Below, piece by piece: positions 24,152-35,829 of a stretch of DNA of 64,000 nucleotides. The first letter of the stretch is position 1. Every line of letters starts with the position of its first letter. Under the pieces are notes generated by a model. It was not told the DNA's origin, searched no databases, and was given only the letters and a program-made list of their open reading frames with translations. This DNA is from Parascedosporium putredinis (taxonomy: Eukaryota > Ascomycota > Sordariomycetes > Microascales > Microascaceae), in NCBI GenBank assembly GCA_949357655.1, contig CASHTG010000016.1, positions 930,001-994,000 of the forward strand. The letters run 5' to 3'. The position numbers and the translations under genes were made by a program.

Positions 24152-27064
24152 GGCGACGGAGAATTTGGGGAGGGTTTCTCAACCCTTCCAAGCCCAAACT
24201 TGAACTTCAGCTTCGGTTCAAACTCCTCCTAATATCGTGGGTTTAGATCAAGGCACTGGTCGACTTGGGCATGTGGAATTGCGACCGTGAACGGTGATGG
24301 AGGAAGGCGGGCGGGCGGGCGGGCGAGGAGACCGGTAGGTGGCGCAAAAGCAGGGAAGCTTCCTCTACCTATGACCTGATGTATTTCGTGGTTCGTTCCG
24401 TGAGGTGCGCCGTGTCGAGGGAGCCGGAATTGAGCTTGCCTGACAAGTTCTGGAAACTAAGTTTAGAGAAATTGACTAAGATTCTTGGTTTTCTGTAGTT
24501 GGTGCCTTCGAGGTGAATTGGGAATCGCGGTCTGGGTCTTGTGAGAGTTGATGATGAAATCAATTCGGCTGGTAGTGGCGTGGATGTCCTCGGGCCATGG
24601 GGGTGACTCAAAGTGAACCCCGCGGCCCTGGTCGGTCAAAGGGTGCTTTCTATTGCCGAGGCACCAAAACAGTGGGAACGGGAGTTGTACCTCGACAATG
24701 AGATCACCGTTGGAATGGCCTTGTCCTTGCGCATTCAACCGCAAGTTATCTGCCCTTTACCGATTCAAAGAGACAAACCTAGGAGATGGGAGGAGGTAGG
24801 CGGGGGCAATTCGTCTTTGACCACTCTTTTTCCTTTCCCTCTCTCGACAATTGGGGGTGGACAATAAAGGGAGGAGCTCTCGCGGGGAAAGGGTTGATTT
24901 TCGGCTTGTCTCTTGGAACTGGACTATGACTGCTGCCAGACTGTTTGGGGAAGAAGGAGGGGCGGGAGCCGAGAGGTCAATGTATGGGGAATCGGATCAG
25001 TGGAACAGGACACCGGAAGCTGCAGGCATGTGGGCATCCACCATTCATATGTGGATCAATTGGGCCCCAGACCGATTCAACACTGGTCCCCGACTTGCTG
25101 CAAGTTACATCAAATTGTCTGTTCTCAATGTTGGTTCCCCGTGCTCTTCCTCGCCCTGCTCTTGGCTTTGGGGCTTCGATCCCGCCATGTAAGATGAGCA
25201 GCTGGCGCGCCTCATCTCTCGACTGGTCGGGGCCACTAGATAATGATAGATGCCCACTATGTGTTCAATGTTCTCGTAGAAGGATTGAAGATCCTTTGAT
25301 ACGATGGTGAATACGCTCTAACCCCCATGCCATCTTGAGTAGCAGCGATGCGTTTCTATGGTCTCTGCTGTATCTGAGTGGGAGATCAGGCCTTGTTTTC
25401 TTTTCTTTTATTAGTCTTGAGTTAAGACGACTAACAGTGATTAGTCGACACTTTGCTCCTCCCCTCGCAGCTTGGCCCAGCCCTCCCACATGCACTCCAT
25501 ACCCCAATCCGGGCTCTAGCACGGGATTTTTCGCAAGTTAATCCTGAAGGGCGCGAACCAAGTGCAGCGCACAGAAATTAGCTTGCCCAAGTATTGCCAT
25601 GGCTAGACTAACGTGTCAAGAGTCTCGGAAGAAGAAGAAAAAGTAACCTTGGCACTTGGCACTGTCAGGCCCACCATGGGAATCACCATGAGAATCACCA
25701 TCCGACTCTTCCCTTTGACGGCTGCTCCCACACTTGAGCGATGAATCAAGCGAGAGCTCATGAGGTGAGCTACAAGTATAAAATGCCTGCATGGTAATAG
25801 GTAGGCTCTCAAGGCTCTGTCACTTTCATACACGGATGCGGCACTTGTGACGACGCAGCTCTCCCTTCCGACTCGTGGCGATCTGCTCGTTCTGGTCCTG
25901 TGCCGGTCGTGCAGAAAAGCGCAGAAAACGTGCCAGATTCTTCAAAATTAAGGCCACTTTAGGGGATTCTGACGAGCTTCGCGGGCTGCACCGGGGAGCC
26001 CCTGAGCTTCCGATGGAGGGTGGTTTTCCAGCCGTAATAGGTGCAAGGTCATTGGACCACGCCCTGGAAGCTTGTGACTCTCGGCACTCGGTACTCGTAC
26101 TCCGTCGTACTCCGTCCGCCTTTCTCCGTCGTAGCCCATGCAGCCTGCGCTTCACCCATCCCCATGCACGATGCCCAGAAACGTTCCCCGGCGCCTGCAA
26201 GCCACCCACCGCATCCCTTCGGCCACTAATACCCAGGCGCAATGCGTCAGTAAACTTCAAAATAATAGCTCTCAAATGAGAAGACGCGAGAGCGAACTGG
26301 ATAATACACGCTCAGCCGACGACAGTTGACAAGGGCGATTGAATTGATATGACTAAGAGCGGCGTCCATTGTAAACCCCACCTAACCCCACCACTGTTAC
26401 CGTTTGCTCTGAAGGTGGTGTGGGGGAATCTTGGTCTTCAAAGGCCCAGGGCGTGCCATGCCACACCAGTCACATGCCGCACCCTTCTCCCATCTGTGCT
26501 GATCGTGCCTTGAATCATCCAGGAATTGATGGCTCTTCGACAAGGAATAACAGTGCACGGTTGAGGTCTGAAGCGTGGCCCAAAGTAAAAACGCCAAACT
26601 CCGTAAGCTCCGAAGTTTGCGCCAAATGTCACATCAGGTTGTGGCCGCTCCAGCCCGCTTCAAACCTTTCAATGCCGTGGGGTGAGAGTCAATGTGCGCG
26701 CAAGTGGGATTGACATAATACAACTTTTTCAGCGTTATCTGACATCAGTCATCAACAAAGGACAATGAGTCGTTCAATCAAGACTCATTGAAGTTCGAGC
26801 TGGGCCGCCCCACCCTGCAAGGCAAGCCACATCCGCCAGTAAGAGAAAGGTAGCACTAGGGAAAAACAAAAACAAAAAGAAAAGGAAAAAAAAAAAAGAG
26901 CTGGAGCTCTTGCCGGATTGATTCTGTCATCGCAATCCAGCCCGTTTCTAATCCGACGTCGGTGGACACGACCCCCATCCCCGATCGGAAATAGTCTTCT
27001 CCCCCACATTATTCACGGCCCCTATTTGACCTTCTATGGAACCTGCCGGCGCCCGGAACACCAA
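24152..27064. other. Divergent intergenic region, 2.9 kb, no recognised gene
   Basis: Lies between the 5' ends of the pyruvate dehydrogenase kinase gene (leftward) and the coiled-coil gene (rightward). A GGGC-unit repeat sits at about 24307-24325. The longer frames (for example 25826-26275 on minus, 149 codons) show no motif and no supporting splice pattern. Confidence 0.45.
24307..24325. repeat. GGGC tandem repeat
   Basis: Four to five copies of GCGG/GGGC about 160 bp upstream of the pyruvate dehydrogenase kinase start codon. Confidence 0.8.
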
Positions 27065-28424
27065 ATGAGCCACGCAGACGATCCTCCTCCAAACCTGAGC
27101 GAGGACGAGATCGAACCGATTGATCGCGCCGCCGCCGCCGTCACCCCGCCTCCACTCCCGTCACCATCGCTTCCATCCCCGTATCTCTTTATCGCCTTGG
27201 CATCTCGCCGTTCGCACGACCCTTTCTTTCTCCTAGGGTATCAGCTCCAGCCCACCAGCAGTCACCCTCTGTCAATACAGAGCGCGACGCGAGCTCCGAG
27301 GAGGGCGAGAACGGAAACGAGAATGAGAATGAGAACGAGGACGAGGACGAGGACGAGGACGAGAGCGAGGATGGGGACGAGAAATGGTTCGAGGACGAAA
27401 AAGACAGCGATAGCCATTCCCTCAACACACATGACCACGGTGACGATGGTGACGAGGAGAGCAACGCCGATCATTTTGGAGACAGCACGTCGGAACAAGA
27501 CCCTATTACGTTAGACAGCAAAGACGTACTGCTTCAGCGGCTCGGTGACCTCATAGACCGACTCAACCTCAGTGATTCAGGCTTTAGGGATGAGAATCTC
27601 TCGGCACTGCATTCCAAGGTGGACGAGATGGAGAATGTGCTAGAGGGGACTGAACATCGTGCCCAGCTTCACCGCCAACGGTACCAGGACCAGCGGGACC
27701 CGAGGGCGGCGAGTCTCGGCCTCGATAACTCAACACGCGACACCCAGGTTCTCTGGCCAGCAGGCCCAACCCCTCGTCCCTCCTACGGTCGCGATTCTCC
27801 GACCTTACTATGGCCCTCCATGAGTCGCCGTTGCCCAAGCCCGAAGCATCGTCTCCAGTGGAATCCGAGGCGGTGAGGAAACGATACATCCCCCGAGGCC
27901 GCCAATCGCATATTGGAAGAGGTGGAAGAATTGAACGAGCACTTGACCTCCCTCATGTCCCGACTTCAAGCTCGCCAAGAGGAGTCAGAGGTATGCATTT
28001 TCTAGTTGCCCGACAGCTTTGCCTTGTAAACTAACCGTTGTCCCACCGGACGCATAGCATATCCACGGGCTCCTCATCGAGCGAGCTGAACGAGCTGCGC
28101 AACGGATTGCGTTCCTTGAAGAGCATATCCACAATCTGTAAGCTCGCTTTAACCCACCCACCCGGTGTTAATGAATAGCAACTAACCAGCGTATCTCAAC
28201 ATAGTGAATCAGAGTTTCGCACGTATGATGCAGAGCTTTCGAATTTGCGTATCGCCCTCAAAGCTATCGAAGTGCAGTGTCCGCCTCCCTCTAATATGGA
28301 CGAGGATCTCCGACGCAGCATACAGAATTGGAAAACGGACTGGAAGAATGTCAAGGAAAAGCGCGTATCGCGCCTGACGCGAGAGTCGTCCGCCTTCACC
28401 TCCATCCCCGCCACACCTCGCTAA
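27065..28424 (+). CDS. Unrecognised acidic coiled-coil protein; four exons, three frameshifts
   Basis: I do not recognise this protein. Exons: 27065-27180, 27237-27990, 28058-28137, 28205-28424; about 390 aa after correction. Start MSHADDPPPNLSEDEIEP, then a proline-rich segment, then a strongly acidic stretch rich in EN/ED repeats (about residues 55-75) with a histidine/aspartate-rich continuation. Later come amphipathic helices with heptad spacing (VLLQRLGDLIDRLNLSD; ANRILEEVEELNEHLTSLM; IERAERAAQRIAFLEEHI; ESEFRTYDAELSNLRIAL) and a closing block DEDLRRSIQNWKTDWKNVKE. Bases are missing at 27743-27745 (restored RDTPGSLASRPN), near 27875-27878 and at 27890-27894 (restored EAVEETIHPPEAANRIL). 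With three added bases the model has 391 codons. The acid block plus coiled coils suggest a structural or adaptor protein; that is inference only. Confidence 0.75.
27325..27366 (+). repeat. Coding GAC/GAG repeat (acidic tract)
   Basis: GAGAAT and GAGGAC units in tandem encode the Glu/Asn and Glu/Asp-rich stretch of the coiled-coil protein. Confidence 0.85.
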
Positions 28425-28865
28425 ACGCATCTGGAACGGACTCAGCTTGGATTGTTATATGGAGCCGGTTCTTCTCCCAGTTCTTCTTTTATTCCCCCAG
28501 GGATCGCCTGTACATGTAGGATATTGGGGGTTACTCTACCCATCATGCGCTACGACTTATGAATTACGCCCTTTTGCTCCCTCTTTTTGCGCTCTGTTGC
28601 TCCATCTCGGGCCGTCCAATCAGGCCATAACACCCCATTCTGACACGGGTTGAACCATGGATGAATGTATACCTCTCGTTCTGTCTCACCATTTTCTCTT
28701 CCCAGTCGCTCAGGATTGAGAAATTTTACTACCATCAACCCCTTTTTGTTTTTTTATCCCCGTGCAATGTTTATATCGCTGTTTGCGTTGGTTCACATGT
28801 ATATTTCAAACGAACGGTCTACGAGAGACTAAATCGTGCTAGAATACCCTTCCAGAGAGCACCTC

Positions 28866-31437
28866 TCACGCTTCGCTCACCGCTGGCACCACGACTAGCG
28901 GTGTTATCCTATCCCCTAATGCGGAACTATGCGGCGGAACAGGCTTCGGCACGTCCTGGCGGAAAATCTTGCTTTTCCAGAACCAAATAAACTCCTCCTT
29001 ACCGTATCTGATGAGGCTGGACACGGGAACGTCGAAGACGGCGTCAAGCTCCTCGAGGGTATGGCCTTTGGTCTCGGGTAGGAAGAGGAGGACGAGTACA
29101 AACCCTATGATATTCCAGCCAGCATACCAACTGAAAGCGCCGGTAGAGGTGAAGGTGCTCTGGAGGCTAGGCCAGGTGACGGCGAGGAGAAAGTTGAAGA
29201 ACCACGTGGTGGCTGTAGCGCACGACATGCCGATAGGGCGGATATAGAGGGGGTAGGCTTCGGCGGAGTAGGTAAAGGGAACCGGACCCTCGCCGGGGAA
29301 TACACCATACCGAAAAGGTATAGACCTGTAACGATCATTGCAACGCGCACTCCTTTCTCAACAATCAAGAAACTGAAGCCGGTCCAAAGGAGAAATATGG
29401 CCATAAACTATCACGAGGTTGGTTAGGTGCCAAGCTCATGATTGCAATCACCATCCTACCTCGGAAGGAGAATGGAAAGAAAAGAAAAAGAAAAAAACTT
29501 ACTGGGAAGGTCGCTAGAAGAAGGTTACGGCGCCCGAACGTATCGATTGTCCAAAACGCTGGCAGGGCAAAGACAAAGTTGATCACGCCAAACCCGAACG
29601 AGGCAAACAGGGCAGCCCTTTCCTTGAAGTTTGCGGCAAGAAAGATCTCGGTAGAATAATACGCGACAACCTATAGTTAAAACGTCAGCAGCGGGCCCAT
29701 ATAGTCGACCTAATCCTTCTCCAGGCTCGAGGTAGATGAGCCATCTCACTTACATTGATTCCTGCCGGCGAGAACACGGTTAGCCACCCACATTCTTGTA
29801 TTGCGACTGCCGCAAAAAGTGGGAGAAGAAGACGAAGAAGAAAAGAGTCGAGATATGGACGACTTACCACAGAATTGTTGCATGAACATGACGATTTCGG
29901 AAGCCACGAACGCGTTGCGGTTTCGCCGGACAGTTAGTAGTTCTTTCATCCCGGCTTTGCGGCTCACGCTCTTCTCTGCGTTCAAAAGGGCGTCGGCGTA
30001 GAAAATGTCTCTGGCAGCCTGGATTTTGATGAAGCGAAGACGACACATGCTTTGGTAGGCCTGGATGGGCTTTTCCTTATTAAGGTACCATCGAGGGGAC
30101 TCAGGGATGGTCCAGACCAAGCCTGCACAGAGAATGGCGGGCAGAGCAGCCGAGGCCAACATGAGCCGCCATCGCAAGCCTACGATGTTGCCGACGTCCG
30201 GGACTTCGTATAGGGCAAGATCCGCCGCATAGCCGAGCTTCACAACCTACGTTAGACCTGTCGCTAATCCTAATATCCAACACCGGGAAGGGAGCTGTTT
30301 ACCATGATTCCAAAGGCTGTCCACATTTGCCATTGCATAACAAGGGCGCCTCGAAGTCGGGGAGGAGCACATTCGGCCGCGAACATGGCTACACATCAAA
30401 CGCCTTAGCCTATCGTTCATTTTTATACCCTTTTTCGTCTTCTCTGGGGATATCAGGCTTACGAGTTGTGGCGGACTTGGGTCCGAGGCCGAATCCAAGG
30501 GCGCATCGAGCGATGAATAGGTGCCACCAGTTGTTGGTAACGGCTTGCCAAATACAAGCGATGATGGAGACTACAGGTGCCGTGTTAGAGGTATCTGCTG
30601 CTCTTCTCAAGGGTAATGATTAGCGCTGGGGAAACCTACCAATCTCACACACGAAAATTGTCCCTCGTCTGCCGAGGCGCTGGTTCATGGGGTGGGTCAA
30701 CCCTGCAGATTGATCGTTAGCTATCTCGTCCTTGAGGCCTATATCACAGAGAGGTCTGGATCGGAGACTTACAGCACCCAAACACGGCGCAGCAAAGGTA
30801 AGGGGCACCATTCACAAGGCCAAGCAGCCAGGTATCACGGGCGCTATCCCCGCCTATGCCAAATTGATGCTTATAAAAAGCCTGGGCGCCGTTTACCACT
30901 GTCTCATCTATCGACATAGATGTGTTAGCTTCCGTACATTGAGCTATACCTTGGCGTATCTCGTGATACGAATCGATAAGCTTACCCATTCCCTGGACAG
31001 TGGCGCAAAGGGAGCATACTTTGGGCCTGTGTTAGCTCGGTCTCGCTCATATTTCAAAAGTTTTTCAAGGGCATAATGGGCAGGCACGTACTAGCGACGA
31101 TGAGATAAAGCATTCTCGGATTCTTCCACTTATGTTCCACTTCTTCCTGCAGGACCGCCTTCTCCTCCTCAGAAATGCCGTGGATGGCATTCCACTCTTC
31201 AATGTTGCCGGCGAGCTGGGCACCGATTTGGAACGCGCGAATATCCTCCTCCTCGGTTATACCGTGTAACTCGCAGTACTCTGTGGCACGAACGACCAGT
31301 TCGTCCGGCTCAAGCCCACCCAGGGGATTGGACAGCTTCTTGGACTCCTCGAGTGCTGGAACAGCCATACTTAAGTCTGCGTAGCTGCTGCTATCTTCGC
31401 TCGACGCCGCCAGATCTAACTCGTCAGAGCCCGGCAT
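28866..31437 (-). CDS. MFS sugar/polyol transporter (SP family); ten exons including an 8-nt microexon, one frameshift
   Basis: A proton-coupled sugar or polyol carrier of the plasma membrane, closest in style to the fungal myo-inositol/hexose transporter group; the substrate cannot be read from sequence. Exons on the minus strand: 31437-31092, 31018-30986, 30907-30773, 30702-30640, 30570-30463, 30388-30303, 30246-29868, 29761-29754, 29670-29503, 29407-28866; about 622 aa. A soluble N-terminus of about 115 aa precedes the membrane region. Family signatures: GMDETVVNGAQ in TM1, NQRLGRRGTIFVCE loop, ARCALGFGLGPKSATTP, PESPRWYLNKEKP, MFMQQFCGINVVAYYSTEIFL, and PETKGHTLEELDAVFDVP at the end. One base is missing in the G4 run 29295-29298; the restored reading is YSPGEGPVPFTYSAEAYP. 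The tail is short and polar. Confidence 0.92.
29295..29298 (-). other. Frameshift site in the sugar transporter
   Basis: C4 in the coding strand; C5 restores the conserved YSPGEGPVPFTYSAEAYPLY segment. Confidence 0.88.
29754..29761 (-). other. 8-nt microexon of the sugar transporter
   Basis: Coding-strand sequence GAATCAAT lies between a CAG acceptor and a GTAAGT donor. It is required to join ...QQFCG to VVAYYSTEIFL, giving the conserved QQFCGINVVAYYS of TM7. Phase is kept (phase 1 in, phase 0 out). Confidence 0.8.
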
Positions 31438-33714
31438 TGCTCAGGGAAAGTCGGAGGGGTTTCGGCTCGGTCGAATGATATAAGTCGGGATGGAGTTTTC
31501 TATCTTCCCAAAGGCCCCAGAAGTGCGGAGAAGTGTATGGCTGGGGCTGCCTGGAAGAAAGCTCAGCGTGGGGATCGAAGTTTAGGGAGCGTAAACACCG
31601 GATAGTTTAGGTATTCCGGTTCGATCGGAGCGGAGAAATCGGAAGACATCGTTCAGCGGGAGACGCGTCTTTAAGTATGGTACGAAGTCTATGGCCCGGA
31701 TGGGCTACAAATCGTGAGGCCATTTTCACACCGGGGGTTTCGATATATCTCGGTTTAAAGATAAGCTTATAGGTTTGGCATGGTGTCTTGGGGGTTCTAG
31801 CGAGTAATGACTGTCGCGGATGGGAACTTTATTTTCACTCGTTCTTGTTGTTTCACTCAACCCACCACTCAGAGTGAGTTTACTCAAATCGAGGGTCTGA
31901 TCACCAGAAGCCCACAACATATTGTTGATTCTTGGGGCGTGGATCCCCTCCTCCCATAAGCTTTTTTAACACATGAGCCCTCACCTCAAAAACTTTTGCG
32001 ACGGCGATTCTTCCGCTTTCCATCGAAGTATTGAGGAACAGGCCAGTGGCGTAGAACACGGCCAGAACGAACCACCCCCACAGAAAATCGCAAAAACGAA
32101 CGTCGAGCGGGTATTCGCACCTACGTAGATGGCGGAAGCAGGCGCCGGCAAGGAGAAATGCGGGCCCGGCCAGAACAATCTGAGTCAGATATAGAAAAAG
32201 TCGACGGATAGTCGGGGAGTCTCGATGAGACCTTGAGCACGTCCCTAGATTTCAACGGAATCCCACCGGGGACACTCAGAATGGAGGCCGGCGCGCTTCG
32301 AAATCCCAAGGTGCATGAGTCTTGTTTACGTTTCCTGTATCCCCATTCCCCGATATAAACACACACTCGCCCATGTTCTCCCGAGTCGGTACACGGATAT
32401 TGGGGTAGTGAGAGAGAGAGACTGTGCTAGACTTTGGCGGGTTGTACCAATATTGATCTGCAAACCCATGCTCCCACCGAAGCAAAGGTTGCCTCGCATA
32501 TAGGGAAGCGAGCTACGTGACGAGGGCTGCGGGCTTTCAGAACAGATCTCGCCCGTCGCAGGGCTCTCGTCTATAGGTGAGGCCTCGTCACGGGGCAAGA
32601 CCGGGCTGATCAATAGCTTCGGTCAACGATTTGATTTCTAGCACGACTAGCACAGCCACTGAAGAAGGGGGGACCTCGGACGAAATGGCACAAATGTGCC
32701 ATTCATGGCCAGGTGGTGAGCAAAGAGAAGGGCGAGGCGGAAGAGGAGGAACGGTGACCGCCTCGGGGATCGCTGATGCTTGGTGCTGCGCACGACTGTG
32801 CTTTACGCTGGTCTGATCCAAGGCATAATGGTTTCCAAGGCTGTTGAGGTGAGGATAACCTAGCCTTCCCACTTCCTAACCCTCAACCCTCAACCCTCAA
32901 CCTCCAACGTCATAGACCAGGACTCGCAAGTATTGATAAGGAATTATACTTGGCTGATGATTTCATCAAGTTTTGTCAGATAAATGGCCAGCAAGGACAG
33001 CATAGACCTTACGCCATAGATCTTGCCCAAGTTGGTTGCTGACGCAGGAGCGTAATGCGCTTTTTTGGGGTTGAACTTGCTCTTCTCTCTTTCTCTCAGG
33101 GCCAGAGTGATGCATCACATAAAGTTGACTGAACACAGCGGATATACGAGCCATCGTACAGTCATCATTTTTTCCCTGGCACAGCATGCAACATGAGGTG
33201 GAGTAACTTGGATTCCCGGTCCCTATTTTCAGGATATCGGGAGAAAGCATCCCTTGATCGAGGAAGAAACAAGGATGTGATGATACCCAGCAGATGCTGA
33301 TTTTGTGAGAAATGAGTTTCGTGTCATAACAACCTGAGAATAAAAATAATATGAGACTAGAACACCAAAGGCTTCATTCAGCATTCCAATTGCCTTGCAA
33401 GTTTGATAGGTTCCAAACACAAAAGAAAACTCGGGAGAACGCCCAAATCCAGGATCCATATACCTGACCAAATGTCACGATGACGCCGATGGAAAACAAA
33501 AGATCACTGTCCCAGCCCAAACTAGAAGTCGCCCCTGCCGAAGGTCATACACTGTCATCCCATCCCGTCGCCCGCCGATTACCCTTTTCCCGCATTTTAC
33601 AATGGTACAGATCGAGATTTGGTGATCGCTGGAGGTACCCGATGGTGACCAGCATTTCATGTAACAAAGGAGAACAGCCAAAACCCCCAAAAAAAAAAAA
33701 AATTCATGGTATCA
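31438..33714. other. Intergenic, 2.3 kb, no recognised gene
   Basis: Promoter side of the sugar transporter and 3' flank of the DUF7514 gene. It contains the CCTCAAC repeat at 32877-32907. Frames on either strand are short, with no family resemblance. Confidence 0.5.
32877..32907. repeat. CCTCAAC tandem repeat, telomere-like
   Basis: CTAAC is followed by three copies of CCTCAAC and a degenerate CTCCAAC. The unit resembles a variant of the fungal telomere repeat CCCTAA but is internal and short. Confidence 0.7.
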
Positions 33715-35829
33715 CTAATACGAGTACTCATCCCGGCCTGTGGTAGCTGATTCACGGCGACCGTGGTCCCGACCAGACGGCTTGTCCTGCGACGGCGTCG
33801 CGGCTCGCCTCTTGCCGGACCTTGGCACGTCGTCGGCGGCGCCGCCGCTGGGCATACGACGCGGCGTAACATCTTCCGCTCGTTGCGAGTACCGGTAGGA
33901 CCTGTCGTTTTTCTCCATCCAGTTGCGGTTCGCGTCGGAGCCAGCGGGAGAGGACGACGATGGAGAGGAGGAGGAGGGGGCGAGGTGGAAAACCGTCCGC
34001 AGAGTCAAAGTCGGAGGCTTCGGCACGCCGCGAGGGCTTCGGCCTCGAGGCTCGCTCCTGGCTGGTGCGGCCCGACGGCGGCACGGTAATGTTGGTCAAG
34101 TTGTAGGGGCGGCCGGCTCTGCCCGAAAAAGGGTGGGAGGCCGCGGGAAGGGCCCCGCCACCGCTTTCTGTGCCGCTGCCCTCCTTTGGCGGAGACCTTT
34201 GAAGCTGACGTTCTTGCTCGACCTCTTCTTTCGTCCCGGGGCTGCCGGGCGGGGCCCGCGCCGGGGTAGTCTTTCTTGGCGACGCTGTCCTGGTTTCCGC
34301 CCTGGGCGGGCGTCTTGGAAGAAGAAAAGCCATCGCTCGGGTGCCTCCGGGATTTCTCCGCGGCTCTTTGCCGGGACTCCCGGTCTTGGAAGAAGTCGTC
34401 GACAAAGATCTTGAAGTTGCTTCGGGCGGATTTGTCTGCTTTGCTGGGCAGGAGATACCGGGAGAGTTGTTTGGGTAGCCGCTCGGGTTTTCCGTCGACA
34501 AAGGGCCCGTCGGCGTCGATGGGGAGCTGGGACATGATGCAGTCGAGTCGCTTGGCCTCGACGTCTGGGTAGGCGAAGATGGCCATGATGGTCCACTTGG
34601 CGAAGCCGGCCGGGGTGAGGGCGGGGACGATGGGTCGCGAGGTTGGGGTAGCTTTGATGAGGTGGTAGTCGCACTCGAGGTCTTCGAAGAGCTCGGCGAT
34701 GTTGCGATACTCTTCTTTGCTATCATCGCGGCACTTGAATATGTCTGTAGATCTGTTAGCCTACTCCCCAAAAGAAAAAGAAAAGAAAATGGTTCGCCCC
34801 TGTGAGTTGGGGAATATGGAGGACTAACCTGAAAAGCAGTGTGGTTCATTGTCTACGGAATACTCGCGGTAAAAGTTTGCTAGCTTTGCCGGTGAAATGA
34901 CGACGCTTTCTGCGGGGGACACTTCGGAAATCTATGAAGCCCAAGGTCCTTTTTGTTAGTTTCCTACGCCTTTTTTTTTTTTGGACGTGCATTGGGAAAG
35001 GGAGGAGAATGCGAGGGATAAAGAGCCGTACGAGGTATTTGGCGATGCCTCGGAGCACCTGGCCGAGTCGTGGAGTAGCATTGCCATTTTTGTCAAAGAG
35101 CTCGCCCCAGCGGCGGTCGACGATGCTTAAGCCATCGCTCTGAGATGAATCGATGGGCGAATCGGGGGCGTGTAGGGAGCCCGGATTCCCTCTGGGTAGC
35201 CGGCAGACTGGGCCATGAAGGAGCGCTGCCAGCCGGGGTTGCGTCTCGGGGTCGGGGAGAAGGAGTGGGAGTAGCTGGTGGGGGAGGTGGAATACGCGGC
35301 GTTGGTCGTTGGCGAGGACATGCGAGCGGGGCTCGCTGTGGGCGGGCTTCGGTCCCCGTCACCGGTTTTGAGGACTATTTCGAGGGGGCGTGTTAATAGA
35401 GCTGACCCGGGCCGGTCATGGCAAGAGAGAGAGAGAGTCGGAGGGGAAGGGTGGGAACCACGAAGAGCACGAAAGCATGGTTTTTCTTACCTTCTTCAAC
35501 AATCTTTCTCTTTAGGCCTTCGAGTCCGCCGGCGTCTACCAATTTTCTCATCTCTTCACACATCGCCGGGGTCATGTGCCCGTAGGTCGGCGAGGGAGGG
35601 AAGGGAGGGAGGTCGTCGGTGACCAAGCTCGGATGGCTGTTGCGCAACTCCTCGGCGACTGCGTACCCGCTACCGGGGACCCAGCTATCCGGGGGCGGAG
35701 GCGGGGGCGGGGAGCTGAATTGGGGAGCGATGTCCTGTGCCAGCTCATCCGGCGGCCGAGAGTTGGCTGTTCACATACCGGGGAGTGGGAAGGGGGCGGC
35801 GGGGGCGGGATAAAGGATGGGCCGTCCAT
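33715..35829 (-). CDS. DUF7514-domain protein; four exons, about six frameshifts
   Basis: A protein of unknown function carrying the domain found in many ascomycete proteins annotated DUF7514. Exons on the minus strand: 35829-35491, 35374-35032, 34931-34829, 34744-33715; about 606 aa after correction. The N-terminus is proline-rich (MDGPSFIPPPPPP). The domain runs from SDGLSIVDRRWGELFDKNG through RLGQVLRGIAKYL, SPAKLANFYREYSVDNE, DIFKCRDDSKEEYRNIAELF, LECDYHLIKATP and SRPIVPALTPAGFAKWTIMA to DGKPERLPKQLSRYLLP. The C-terminal third is basic, Ser/Pro/Arg-rich and probably disordered, ending GRRESATTGRDEYSY. Missing bases are inferred near 35751-35755 and 35164-35168, two near 34247-34254 and two near 33976-33985; all are C/G runs. 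With six bases added the model is 607 codons. The domain core in exon 4 is readable without correction. Confidence 0.8.
35164..35168 (-). other. Frameshift site in the DUF7514 gene
   Basis: C5 in the coding strand; C6 joins APYTPP to DSPIDSSQSDGLSIVDRRWG, the start of the domain. Confidence 0.85.

Noticed and set aside
27873..27897. A 25-nt intron GTGAGG...GAG to explain the frame change in the coiled-coil gene
   Set aside because: Too short for a spliceosomal intron; two missing C/G bases explain it and match the pattern elsewhere.
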